A stretch of 64,000 bases of DNA from Eutreptiella sp. 'Long Island Sound 2002' (lineage: Eukaryota > Euglenozoa > Euglenophyceae > Eutreptiales > Eutreptiaceae), in NCBI GenBank assembly GCA_964036045.1, contig OZ038379.1:186210495-186274494 (forward strand), in the 5' to 3' direction. The position numbers and the translations under genes were made by a program. The notes beneath the pieces are model-generated. The model ran no database searches, was not told the DNA's origin, and saw nothing but the letters and a program-made list of their open reading frames with translations. Shown here piece by piece: positions 1 to 11,570 of the stretch (position 1 is the stretch's first letter; each line of letters begins with the position of its first letter).

Positions 1-1996
1 ATAGGCGCCCAAAGGTCCCCATAGGCCCGCATAGGCCCCCAAAGGTCCCCATAGGCCCCCAAAGGTCCCCATAGGCCCCCAAAGGTCCCCATAGGCCCCT
101 ATAGGTCCCCATAGGCCGCCATAGGCCCCCATAGGTCCCCATAGAGCCCCATAGGCCCCCAGAGGCCCCCATAGGCCCCCATAGGTCCCCATAGAGCCCC
201 ATAGGCCCCCATAGGTCCCATAGGCCGCCATAGGCCCCCATAGGTCCCCATAGGTCCCCATAGGCCCCCATAGGCCCCCAACGGTCCCCATAGGCCCGCA
301 TAGGCCCGCAAAGGTCCCCATAGGCTCCCAAAGGTCCCCATAGGCCCCTGAAGGTCCCCATAGGCCCCTATAGGTCCCCATAGGCCCCCATAGGCCCCCA
401 TAGGTCCCCATAGGCCCCCATAGGCCCCCATAGGCCCCCAAAGGTCCCCATAGGCCCCCAAAGGTCCCGATAGGGCCCTATAGATCCCCATAGGCCCCCA
501 TAGGCCCCCATAGGCCCCCCTTGGCCCCCATAGGTCCCCAAAGGTGCCAATAGGCCCCCATAGTTCCCCATAGACCCCCATAGGCCACCATAGGCCGCCA
601 TAGGCCCCCATAGGCCCCCATAGGTCCTCATAGACCCCCATAGGCCCCCATAGGTCCCCATAGGCCCCCATAGGTCCCCATAGGTCCCCATAGGTCCCCA
701 CGTGCCCCCAAAGAGCCCCATAGGCCCCCATAGGCCCCCATAGAGCCCCATAGGCCCCCATAGGCCCCCATAGGCCCCCATAGGCCCCCAAAGGTCCCCA
801 TAGGCCCCCAAAGGTCACCATAGGCCCCTATAGGTCCCCATAGGCCCCCATCGGCCCCCATTGGCCCCCATTGGCCCCCATAGGTCCCCATAGGTCCCCG
901 AAGGTGCCAATAGGCCCCCATAGGTCCCCATAGACCCCCATAGGCCACCATAGGTCCCCATAGACCCCCATAGGCCCCCATAGGCCCCCATCGGCCCCCA
1001 TAGGCCCCCAAAGGTCCCCATAGGCCCCCAAAGGTCCCCATAGGCCCCTATAGGTCCCCATAGGCCGCCATAGGCCCCCATAGGTCCCCATAGGTCCCCA
1101 TAGGCCCCCATAGGCCCCCAAAGGTCCCCATAGGCCCCCATAGGCCCCCAAAGGTCCCCATAGGCCCCCAAAGGTCCCCATAGGCCCCCAAAGGTTCCCA
1201 TAGGCCCCTATAGGTCCCCATAGGCCGCCATAGGCCCCCATAGGTCCCCATAGAGCCCCATAGGCCCCCATAGGCCCCCATAGGCCCCCATAGGCCCCCA
1301 TAGGCCCCCAAAAGTCCCCATAGGCCCCCAAAGGTCCCCATAGGCCCCCATAGGTCCCCATAGGGCCCTATAGATCCCCATAGGCCCCCATAGGCCCCCA
1401 TAGGCCCCCCTTTGCCCCCATAGGTCCCCAAAGGTGCCAATAGGCCCCCATAGTTCCCCATAGACCCCCATAGGCCACCATAGGCCGCCATAGGCACCCA
1501 TAGGTCCCCATAGACCCCCATAGGCCCCCATAGGCCCCCATAGGTCCCCATAGGTCCCCATAGGTCCCCACGTGCCCCCATAGGCCCCCAAAGGTCCCCA
1601 TAGGCCCCCAAAGGTCCCCATAGGCCCCTATAGGTCCCCATAGGCCCCCATAGGCCCCCATTGGCCCCCATTGGGCCCCATAGGTCCCCATATGTCCCCA
1701 AAGGAGCCAATAGGCCCCCATAGGTCCCCATAGACCCCCATAGGCCACCATAGGTCCCCATAGGTCGGCAAAGACCCCCATAGGCCGCCATAGGCCCGCA
1801 TAGGTCCCCACAAGCCCCCACAGGTCCCCATAGGTCCCCATATGCCCCCATAGGTCCCCATAGGCCCCCACAGGCCCCCAAGGGTCCCCAAGGGTCCCCA
1901 TAGGCCCCCAAAGGTCCCCATAGGCCCCCATAGGCCCCCATAGGCCCCCCTTGGCCCCCCTAGGTCCCCAAAGGTGCCAATAGGCCCCCATAGACC
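1..1996. repeat. 10-bp minisatellite array (ATAGGCCCCC / ATAGGTCCCC units)
   Basis: About 200 head-to-tail copies of a 10-bp unit, mostly ATAGGCCCCC or ATAGGTCCCC with AAAGGTCCCC, ATAGACCCCC and ATAGAGCCCC variants. The array runs off the left edge of the window. The unit has no stop codon on the minus strand, and three units make ten codons, so minus-strand translation gives a repeating MGAYGGLWGP pattern in all frames; this is not evidence of a gene. A longer-range order is visible: the block around 471-600 (with the rare variants GGGCCCTATAGATC, CCCTTGG and AAGGTGCCAA) recurs almost exactly 890 bp later at about 1361-1490. The + strand is strongly C-rich. The junction with the next satellite is abrupt, near 1996. 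Confidence 0.97.
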
Positions 1997-4900
1997 ACCC
2001 AAAAAATTTCACGGATGGGGTTCCGTCAAATATTTGGGGGCTGTAGACCCCCCAAATATTTCACGGAACCACATCCGTGAAATATTTTGGGGGTGTAGAC
2101 CCCCAAAATATTTGACAGATGGGGTTCCGCCAAATATTTGGGGACTGTACACGCCCAAAATTTTTGACGGATGGGGTTCCGTCAAATATTTGGGGGGTCT
2201 AAACGCCAAAAATATTTGACGGATGGGGTTCCGCCAAATATTTGGGGGCTGTAGACCCCCAAAATATTTGACGGATGGGGTTCCGTCAAATATTTGGGGG
2301 CTGTACACCCCCCAAATATTTCACGGAACCACATCCGTGAAATATTTTGGGGGTGTAGACCCCCAAAATATTTGACGGATGGGGTTCCGCCAAATATTTG
2401 GGGGCTGTACACCCCCAAAATATTTGACGGATGGGGTTCCGCCAAATATTTGGGTGGTCTACACCCCCAAAATATTTGACGGATGGGGTTCCGTCAAATA
2501 TTTGGGGGCTGTACACCCCCAAAATATTTGACGGATGGGGTTCCGTCAAATATTTGGGGGCTGTACACCCCCAAAGAAATTTCACGGAACCACATCCGTG
2601 AAATATTTTGGGGGTGTAGACCCCCAAAATATTTGACGGATGGGGTTCCGCCAAATATTTGGGGGCTGTACACCCCCAAAATATTTCACGGATGGGGTTC
2701 CGTCAAATATTTGGGGGGTCTACACCCCCAAAATATTTGACGGATGGGGTTCCGTCAAATATTTGGGGGCTGTACACCCCCAAAATTTTTGACGGATGGG
2801 GTTCCATCAAATATTTGGGGGGTCTACACCCCAAAAAGATTTGACGGATGGGGTTCCGTCAAATATTTGGGGGCTGTACACCCCCCAAATATTTCACGGA
2901 ACCACATCCGTGAAATATTTTGGGGGTGTAGACCCCCAAAATATTTGACGGATGGGGTTCCGCCAAATATTTGGGGGCTGTACACCCCCAAAATATTTGA
3001 CGGATGGGGTTCCGCCAAATATTTGGGCGGTCTACACCCCCAAAATATTTGACGGATGGGGTTCCGTCAAATATTTGGGGGCTGTAAACCCCCAAAATAT
3101 TTGACGGATGGGGTTCCGTCAAATATTTGGGGGCTGTACACCCCCAAAGAAATTTCACGGAACCACATCCGTGAAATATTTTGGGGGTGTAGGACCCCAA
3201 AATATTTGACGGATGGGGTTCCGCCAAATATTTGGGGGCTGTACACCACCAAAATATTTGACGGATGGGGTTCCGTCAAATATTTGGGGGGTCTACACCC
3301 CCAAAATATTTGACGGATGGGGTTCCGTCAAATATTTGGGGGGTCTACACCCCAAAAATATTTGACGGATGGGGTTCCGTCAAATATTTGGGGGCTGTAC
3401 ACCCCCAAAACTTTTGACGGATGGGGTTCCATCAAATATTTGGGGGGCCTACACCACAAAAAGATTTGACGGATGGGGTTCCGTCAAATATTTGGGGGGT
3501 CTACACCCCAAAAATATTTGACGGATGGTGTTCCGTCAAATATTTGGGGGCTGTACACCCCGAAAATATTTGACGGATGGGGTTCCGTCAAATATTTGGG
3601 GGCTGTAGACCCCCAAAATATTTCACGGAACCACATCCGTGAAATATTTTGGGGGTGTAGACGCCCAAAATATTTGACGGATGGGGTTCCGCCAAATATT
3701 TGGGGGCTGTACACCCCCAAAATATTTGACGGATGGGGTTCCGTCAAATATTTGGGGGGTCTACACCCCCAAAATATTTGACGGATGGGGTTCCGTCAAA
3801 TATTTGGGGGCTGTAGACCCCCAAAATATTTGACGGATGGGGTTCCGTCAAATATTTGGGGGGTCTACACTCCCAAAATATTTGACGGATGGGGTTCCGT
3901 TAAATATTTGGGGGGTCTACACCCCCAAAATATTTGACGGATGGGGTTCCGTCAAATATTTGGGGGGTCTAGACCCCCAAAATATTTGACGGATGGGGTT
4001 CCGTCAAATGTTTGGGGGCTGTAGACCCCCAAAATATTTGACGGATGGGGTCCCGTCAAATATTTGGGGGGTCTACACCCCCAAAATATTTGACGGATGG
4101 GGTTCCGTCAAATATTTGGGGGCTGCATACCCCAAAAATATTTGACGGAACCACATCCGTGAAATATTTTGGGGGTGTAGACGCCCAAAATATTTGACGG
4201 ATGGGGTTCCGCCAAATATTTGGGGGCTGTATACCCCAAAAATATTTGACGGATGGGGTCCCGTCAAATATTTGGGGGGTCTACACCCCCAAAATATTTG
4301 ACGGATGGGGTTCCGTCAAAAATTTGGGGGCTGTAGACCCCCAAAATATTTGACGGATGGGGTTCCGTCAAATATTTGGGGGGTCTACACCCCAAAAACA
4401 TTTGACGGATGGGGTTCCGTCAAATATTTGGGGGGTCTACACCCCAAAAATATTTGACGGATGGGCTTCCGTCAAATATTTGGGGGGTCTACACCCCCAA
4501 AATATTTGACGGATGGGGTTCCGTCAAATATTTGGGGGGTCTACACCCCCAAAATATTTGACGGATGGGGTTCCGCCAAATATTTGGGGGCTGTAGACCC
4601 CCAAAATATTTGACGGGTGGGGTTCCGTCAAATATTTGGGGGCTGTACACCCCCAAAATATTTGACGGATGGGGTTCCGTCAAATATTTGGGGGCTGTAC
4701 ACCCCCCAAATATTTCACGGAACCACATCCGTGAAATATTTTGGGGGTGTAGACCCCCAAAATATTTGACGGATGGGGTTCCGCCAAATATTTGGGGGCT
4801 GTACACCCCCAAATATTTGACGGATGGGGTTCTGCCAAATATTTGGGCGGTCTACACCCCCAAAATATTTGACGGATGGGGTTCCATCAAATATTTGGGG

Positions 4901-7606
4901 GCTGTACACCCCCAAAATATTTGACGGATGGGGTTCCGTCAAATATTTGGGGGCTGTACACCCCCAAAGAAATTTCACGGAACCACATCCGTGAAATATT
5001 TTGGGGGTGTAGACCCCCAAAATATTTGACGGATGGGGTTCCGCCAAATATTTGGGGGCTGTACACCCCCAAAATATTTCACGGATGGGGTTGCGTCAAA
5101 TATTTGGGGGGTCTACACCCCCAAAATATTTGACGGATGGGGTTCCGTCAAATATTTGGGGGCTGTACACCCCCAAAATATTTCACGGATGGGGTTCCGT
5201 CAAATATTTGGGGGGTCTACACCCCAAAAATATTTGACGGATGGGGTTCCGTCAAATATTTGGGGGCCGTACACCCCCAAAATATTTGACGGATGGGGTT
5301 CCGTCAAATATTTGGGGGCTGTAGACCCCCAAAATATTTCACGGAACCACATCCGTGAAATATTTTGGGGGTGTAGACGCCAAAAATATTTGACGGATGG
5401 GGTTCCGCCAAATATTTGGGGGCTGTACACCCCCAGAATATTTGACGGATGGGGTTCCGTCAAATATTTGGGGGGTCTACACCCCCAAAATATTTGACGG
5501 ATGGGGTTCCGTCAAATATTTGGGGGCTGTAGACCCCCAAAATATTTGACGGATGGGGTTCCGTCAAATATTTGGGGGGTCTACACCCCCAAAATATTTG
5601 ACGGATGGGGTTCCGTCAAATATTTGGGGGGTCTGAACCCCCAAAATATTTGACGGATGGGGTTCCGTCAAATATTTGGGGGGTCTACACCCCCAAAATA
5701 TTTCACGGAACCACATCCGTGAAATATTTTGGGGGTGTAGACGCCAAAAATATTTGACGGATGGAGTTCCGCCAAATATTTGGGGGCTGTACACCCCCAA
5801 AATATTTGACGGATGGTGTTCCGTCAAATATTTGGGGGCTGTAGACCCCCAAAATATTTGACGGATGGGGTTCCGCCAAATATTTGGGGGCTGTACACCC
5901 CCAAAATATTTCACGGATGGGGTTCCTTCAAATATTTGGGGGGTCTACACCCCCAAAATATTTGACGGATGGGGTTCCGTCAAATGTTTGGGGGCTGTAG
6001 ACCCCCAAAATATTAGACGGATGGGGTTCCGTCAAATATTTGGGGGCTGTACACCCCAAAAATATTTGACGGATGGGGTTCCGTCACATATTTGGGGGCT
6101 GTACACCCCCAAAATATTTCACGGAACCACATCCGTGAAATATTTTGGGGGTGTAGACGCCCAAAATATTTGACGGATGGGGTTCCGCCAAATATTTGGG
6201 GGCTGTATACCCCCAAAATATTTGACGGATGGGGTTCCGTCAAATATTTGGGGGGTCTACACCCCCAAAATATTTGACGGATGGGGTTCCGTCAAATATT
6301 TGGGGGCTGTAGACCCCCAAAATATTTGACGGATGGGGTTCCGTCAAATATTTGGGGGGTCTACACCCCAAAAACATTTGACGGATGGGGTTCCGTCAAA
6401 TATTTGGGGGGTCTACACCCCAAAAATATTTGACGGATGGGGTTCCGTCAAATATTTGGGGGGTCTACACCCCCAAAATATTTGACGGATGGGGTTCCGT
6501 TAAATATTTGGGGGGTCTACACCCCCAAAATATTTGACGGATGGGGTTCCGTCAAATATTTGGGGGCTGTAGAGCCCCAAAATATTCGACGGATGGGGTT
6601 CCGTCAAATATTTGGGGGGTCTACACCCCAGAAATATTTGACGGATGGGGTTCCGTCAAATATTTGGGGGGTCTACACCCCCAAAATATTTGACGGATGG
6701 GGTTCTGCCAAATATTTGGGGGCTGTAGACCCCCAAAATATTTTACGGATGGGGTTCCGCCAAATATTTGGGGGCTGTACACCCCCAAAATTTTTGACGG
6801 ATGGGGTTCCGTCAAATATTTGGGGGGTCTACACCCCAAAAATATTTGACGGATGGTGTTCCGTCAAATATTTGGGGGCTGTAGACCCCCAAAATATTTG
6901 ACCGATGGGGTTCCGTCAAATATTTGGGGGCTGTAGACCCCCGAAATATTTGACGGATGGGGTTCCGTCAAATATTTGGGGGCTGTACATGCCCAAAATA
7001 TTTGACGGATGGGGTTCCGTCAAATATTTGGGGGCTGTACACCCCCCAAATATTTCATGGAACCACATCCGTGAAATATTTTGGGGGTGAGGACCCCCAA
7101 AATATTTGACGGATGGGGTTCCGTCAAATATTTGGGGGCTGTACACCCCCAAAATATTTGACGGATGGGGTTCCGTCAAATATTTGGGGGGTCTACACCC
7201 CCAAAATATTTGACGGATGGGGTTCCGTCAAATATTTGGGGGCTGTATACCCCCAAAATATTTGACGGATGGGGTTCCGTCAAATATTTGGGGGCTGTAC
7301 ACCCCCAAAATATTTGACGGATGGGGTTCCGTCAAATATTTGGGGGCTGTACACCCCCAAAATATTTCACGGATGGGGTTCCGTCAAATATTTGGGGGGT
7401 CTACACCCCAAAAATATTTGACGGATGGGGTTCCGTCAAATATTTGGGGGCTGTACACCCCCAAAATATTTGACGGATGGGGTTCCGTCAAATATTTGGG
7501 GGGTCTACACCCCCAAAATATTTGACGGATGGGGTTCCGTCAGATATTTGGGGGCTGTAGACCCCCAAAATATTTGACGGATGGGGTTCCGTCAAATATT
7601 TGGGTG
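1997..7606. repeat. 52-bp satellite array of hairpin-forming units
   Basis: About 108 copies of a 52-bp unit. Each unit holds an inverted repeat: the arm CAAATATTTGACGGA and its complement TCCGTCAAATATTTG sit around a short TGGGGT loop, flanked by CCCC and GGGG and separated by a CTGTACA or TCTACA spacer. A second unit type, with CACGGAACCACATCCGTG in place of the usual centre, occurs at intervals that are roughly multiples of 52 bp (near 2067, 2326, 2587, 2897, 3158, 3626, 4147, 4720, 4979, 5343, 5707, 6122 and 7069). Because 52 leaves remainder 1 on division by 3, ORFs of 60-154 codons appear on both strands with a 52-residue periodicity; they are repeat shadows. The last units end at about 7606, where the sequence becomes a G-rich tract. 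Confidence 0.97.
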
Positions 7607-7610
7607 AGGT

Positions 7611-7985
7611 CGGGTGAGGTTGCTTGGGATTCTGTTCCCACTTGTCTTCGGTCACATATGAGCCCCCTGATCGGTTTGAGTCTGAGAGATGGGGTGGGGT
7701 GGGGTAGGGTGGGGTGGGGGGGGGGGGGGGGGCACGTACCATCATTGAAGGGGTGGCAAGCACTGGTTGGGTTTCAGACGCTAGGGTCGAGACCACAACC
7801 CAATTCTACACCTCAAGGGTGTGGTGACAATGGGACAAGTCTGATATTGGGGGGGGACACGGGGGGGGGGGGGGGGAAGTCTGACACAGGGTGGGGGGGG
7901 GGGTAGAAAGGGTGTTGGGGTGGGGGGGAGGTTTGGGGGTGATGGTCCATAAAAGTCTGATGTCTGATGTCTGATGTCTGATAGC
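7611..7985. repeat. G-rich low-complexity tract with (GTCTGAT)4
   Basis: A stretch of GGGGT-type repeats and pure G runs (about 7690-7735, 7850-7880, 7890-7945), with potential to form G-quadruplexes on the + strand. It ends in four copies of a 7-bp GTCTGAT repeat at 7955-7982. No gene is supported here; the ORFs through it are glycine or proline runs caused by composition. Confidence 0.85.
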
Positions 7986-7992
7986 CGACTAG

Positions 7993-8214
7993 GTCGCTAT
8001 ACACAATCCTGGTGAATTTACCCAAATTTTGAGGTTTTCGGGGGAAAAGGCCATATTTTTGGATCCTTTCGAGGAATTTGAGGGGGTAAAATTCTTCCCC
8101 CAGCTTGATTACGCATCATCCAATGAAGGTCCCGCCCCCAAAGCATCCATCATGCCCAAACCGCGCCCAAAACGAGAGGTACCAAAACCCGGCAAGCCTG
8201 TAGCCGATTCATAG
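7993..8214 (+). pseudogene. Short ORF fragment, unknown product
   Basis: After a TAG at 7990-7992 this frame stays open for 73 codons to a TAG at 8212-8214. No ATG lies near the open end, so if it is coding it is a partial exon or a gene remnant. The peptide has a balanced, non-repetitive composition: an acidic-aromatic stretch (LDPFEEFEGVKFFPQLDY) followed by a Pro/Lys-rich basic tail (PKPRPKREVPKPGKP). I recognise no domain. The frame ends directly at the start of a palindromic repeat element (8216), which suggests truncation by that element. It could equally be a chance ORF, since 73 codons is not long. Confidence 0.25.
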
Positions 8215-8215
8215 G

Positions 8216-8310
8216 CGTGAATTCACGTAAATTCGTACGAAATTCGCACGAATTTCGTACGAATTTCGTACCAATTTCGCATGAATTTCACGTGAATTCA
8301 CGTGATGTTA
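8216..8310. mobile_element. Palindromic AATTCGTACGAATT-rich repeat, copy 1
   Basis: Roughly 95 bp built of alternating AAATTCGTACG and CGTACGAATTTC motifs, bounded by GTGAATTCACGT on the left and ACGTGAATTCACGTG on the right. The whole segment is close to self-complementary. Related copies lie at 10425-10535 and 11911-12055. It resembles a MITE or foldback element. It lies between an ORF fragment and the 3' end of the transposon-type gene. Confidence 0.6.
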
Positions 8311-8354
8311 CACAAATGTTACCGGTGTGCACCCCCTGATTTGTCCTCACACCC

Positions 8355-9964
8355 CTAGTAGGCTCTCCAGTGCACCCCAGCATGCACCCGGGTCACAAGC
8401 AACAATGGTCTGGGTTCGTGTGGTGTTCTCATGCCCGGTTCTTGCGACACCGGAACCGCCGCTGTGGAGTCTGAAGGTGTTGCATGTCGGTTAGAAGCCG
8501 TCTTCTGGTACGGCTTGCATGTGTTTGTACACTCATGGGCCCTTGCCCATGTTGTGCCCTTTTGGTCGCATACCCACCCATGCGACCACAAGCTATCATC
8601 AATGGTGAGCTTGTCCACAACCACTTGCACCCCAAGTCTCCCCCAGAGGAGGCTTAGGCCCCCGCTGTTGCGCAACATGCGCTTCAGCCTCCGGTGACTT
8701 CCCTCCATGGCAAAGCAGGAGAACTTTGACAAGATTCTCCACTTCTTTGCAAAATAATACAGGTGGTCGATCCAAAGATGCGTCCACAGAAGTTTGCCCC
8801 ACTGGAGCTCATTGTGGGCGGTGCCCATGGCTATGCTATGGTTCCGGAGCCGCCCCAAGTCGGCCCCGGAGAACCATGCGGAACGCCAAGCGTATACACA
8901 CATGCTTGCAAAATTCTCCAACCACGATTTGCACACCGACTCCCAACTTTTCCCTCCTACTTGATGCTGCCTCACACTAGGCTGCTGTAGGCAAGCATCT
9001 ATTACCTTCTCCCAACCCTTGTTCTGCATGAAATGGTTGGCAACAGCACACTCCATCCTCACCTTCCCCTTGCTGTTTGCCTTGTCATTATTTAAAGAGG
9101 CACGGATGCAAGTTCGTGCTGCAAGCCGTGCCTCATCTAGAACCGGTTGCAGCATGGTGCGTGCCACAGTGGCCGGTGCCTTCCCTGTCAATTGTACAAC
9201 TAGGTGCCGTGTCTCGTTGATGCCACACAATAGGACACGAAGGACCCCATGGAGGCCATAATCAGGCACTCGCCTATCACTCGTAATGGTCCTATATATA
9301 GCACCTATGGCAACATCCCCTTCCCATTTGCTCTCTATCGCACTTGTTGTGCCAAAGGTAGCAAGGCACACAGCAAATTACGCATGCACACCCAACACAC
9401 GGTGGCACCAGGGGATTCCGCCTTCCATTTGCAGCAGCCCGCCATGAGCACTTGTGCTTTCCCATCTGCACACAGCAAAAAAAGGGACTGCCTATCAGTC
9501 CCTCCCTTATCCTTAAAACTTACGGTTGCGGCCTTGCGCAACTCGTCATCAAAATCGATTTCATGGGAGGCCGTGTAGAGGGTCTCCCACTTTTCACTGC
9601 CCCCCGGTAGCCACCAACTAGATAGTTGGTTGGGGCTAAGGGTGCCACCAAGCGTGCAATGGACGTACGAGGCCTCATGCCTCGACGTACCATCCACCGC
9701 AATAGGCAACCAATGCAGCCGTAGGTCCCCGGGCTGCATGATGTCCGAGGGTGGGGGTGGTCGACACTTGTACAGGTGGCCGATGCGGTCGGGTAGGTAG
9801 CAGGCCGCACCATGGATGGCTGTGTTGTCTCCTGTATAGGCAGTGAACGCCCGGGACTCCGGTAACGCTAGCTGCCGAGGTATGCCGACGTGGACGCGGT
9901 GGCCCCCGACGCCCCCAGGGTGAGTGCCGCACTCGAGGATGTGCGCCGGCAGTATCCCCCCCAC
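8355..9964 (-). pseudogene. Frameshifted transposable-element-type gene, unclassified
   Basis: Two overlapping minus-strand frames together look like one gene. The upstream frame (9964 down to 9335, about 209 codons, open from GTG with no clear ATG) ends in a segment with LLCADGKAQVLMAG followed by a CWVC pair. The downstream frame (9371 to 8355, 338 codons) carries HLWIDHLYYFAKKW and then FSCFAMEGSHRRLKRMLR. As I recall, the order D-G-K, Cys pair, then a H-x-W..FS..x-E-x-x-H-x-x-LK segment occurs in large, poorly named transposase-associated protein families in animals and protists; I cannot assign a superfamily. The upstream frame hits TAG at its end, while the downstream frame opens just after a TAA near 9386, so a one-base shift or an unrecognised small intron is needed between about 9335 and 9386. 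Palindromic repeats flank it at 8216 and 10425. Confidence 0.45.
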
Positions 9965-10424
9965 CGCCTCACGTCAGCGGCCATGGACCCCTCCTTCGCT
10001 GAGGCGGTGGTGGAGCAGAGCTCCCGAGGCTCCGCTAGCCGGAGCTTTGCTCCAAGGGGGGGGGGGGTAGCTCACCATTTAACTTCGGGCCCACCTGTCC
10101 CTTCTAACCTACACGGATGTTATTTGTACATTTTTATATATGAATATATGTACAAATATACTGCCCCCCCAGGCATGGGCAGTTTGACCGGCATGTGGGG
10201 TACTCCCCCCCCACGTTGCGAAATTTTCTTCCGCTCTGTTTGTATTTTAGTCGGGGTATCCTGTGCCCATTGATCTGTTACACTGCTGACCGTGTGTCAG
10301 CCGGAATGATGACCATTGGACTGGGTGTGTCGTTACCCTTGAGCCTCATCCTGTGCTTGCTTTGTGAGGGCCAACGAGGGCAAAAGGATGAGTCAAATGT
10401 TTTCTTCCGAAAATAATTCTCTTA
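9965..10424. other. Gap between the decayed elements, no gene supported
   Basis: This stretch holds a G10 run at about 10057-10067 and a short AT-rich piece with alternating TATATGAATATATG around 10135-10155. The transposon-type gene may extend into 9965-10050, because a different minus-strand frame there starts with an ATG near 9986, but I cannot connect it. I see no other supportable feature. Confidence 0.5.
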
Positions 10425-10535
10425 GATTCACGTGAAATTCATACGAAATTCGTACGAATTTCGTGTGAATTTCACAATGCCTCAATATTCACACAAATTC
10501 ATTCACGTGAAATTCGTACGAAATTCGTATGCATG
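10425..10535. mobile_element. Palindromic AATTCGTACGAATT-rich repeat, copy 2
   Basis: Contains TTCACGTGAAATTCATACG, AAATTCGTACGAATTTCG, a central TTTCACAATGCCTCAATATT and a second CATTCACGTGAAATTCGTACG block. The core from TTTCACAATG through CATTCACGTGAAATTC is shared in the same orientation with copy 3 at 11911-12055, about 1.45 kb away. An 8-bp inverted pair (ATGCCTCA / TGAGGCAT) spans its right half. Confidence 0.6.
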
Positions 10536-10599
10536 AGGCATAGTGGCCATCATGGCTATCCGCAGGCCGGTGGACACGGCGGACGTCTGGCCGGCGCAT

Positions 10600-11570
10600 G
10601 CCTGGGCCTGGGCATGAGAGGCCTGTGCGCCGGCCAAAAGGAACCGGACACCGGCGGCATTGCCCCCCCCCCCCCCACCCCGCCCTCTCACCCGGGGGGC
10701 CCTCGGCACCCCCAGCCCCCTCCCCAGTCTGTGCCGGTGGCTTTGCCGGTGGCCCCGCGGCCTTGCGCGTTGTGCCCAGGTCGCGCTCCAGGGTTTGCAC
10801 CTTGGTGGCCAGGCGATCCCGCTCCTTGGTGACGTCCGCCAACCGCAACTCGGCGGCCCGCCTGTCCTCATTGGCCCTGGACAGGCGGGCCTCGGGGTCG
10901 CGGTTGGCGGCCTCCGCGCTGAGCGCGCGCGTTTCCCACGCCCCTGCCCACTGCAGCAGCTGCTGCTGCTGCTCCACCCACTCGTGCACCGCCCCCCTCT
11001 GCCCCCGCCCTGCCGCCGGCTCCGCCCGCTCGGACCGCTCCGCCCGCTCCGACCACTCCGCCGGGGTGGCCGCAGGGATTTCGGGGGGGGGGGGGTCGTC
11101 ATCCCCCTCGACGTCAATGACGTCAGCCCCCCCCCGCCTTGTGTTGCCTCCCCACATGGACGCGCATGGCAAGCCATGCCACGTCCACCCACTCCGGCCA
11201 CCGCTTCTCCCACCCCGTGATCACATTCAGCCCAATGATGCCAGCCGTGGTCACCGTCCCCTCCTCCCCAATCCGTGACACCCCCGTCTGCACCCGCCAG
11301 TGCCCGCTCACAAGCCTTTAGGCAAACATGCCCACCAGTTCCTGCCCCTCGGGCAGGTTGGAACCCCCCATGACCACAATGGGGCAGGGGAAGGAGATGC
11401 GGAGGGTGCACGGCACCCCCCGAAACTCCAAGACCATGTCCCACACGGCAGAGAGATGCCGCTGCCGCCCGTCGGGCCCGGGCGCCACCCTCTGCGTCCA
11501 GGCCTGATCCCGCTGCCTAGCGGCGAGGGTGACCCGGTCCGGGGGGGGGGGTCGAGGTGGGCGGTGCCCA
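10600..11570 (-). pseudogene. Decayed protein gene with coiled coil
   Basis: Reading the minus strand from about 11570, one frame gives a non-repetitive peptide including DMVLEFRGVPCTLRI, IVVMGGSNLPEGQELVGMFA, then a TAA at 11318-11320, then RLVSGHWRVQTGVSRIGEEG and GWEKRWPEWVDVAW in the same frame. It stops at a TGA just after a G9 run near 11130. The next frame continues with an acidic DVEGDDDPPPP stretch, Ser-Glu-Arg-Ala repeats and a clear coiled coil (EARLSRANEDRRAAELRL, ERDRLATKVQTLERDL). One in-frame stop and at least one shift at a homopolymer mean the copy is broken, or that sequencing errors sit at the stop and at the G run. I do not recognise the family. The coiled coil beside a compact domain is compatible with a retroelement gag-like or host protein, but this is inference. 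Direct-oriented palindromic repeats flank it. Confidence 0.4.

Noticed and set aside
1-1996. Minus-strand MGAYGGLWGP-repeat proteins
   Set aside because: All minus-strand frames give the same peptide because the 10-bp unit cycles through every phase. They are repeat shadows.
1997-7606. CRISPR array
   Set aside because: The 52-bp units are contiguous with no variable spacers, and the surrounding DNA is eukaryotic with introns. It is a satellite.
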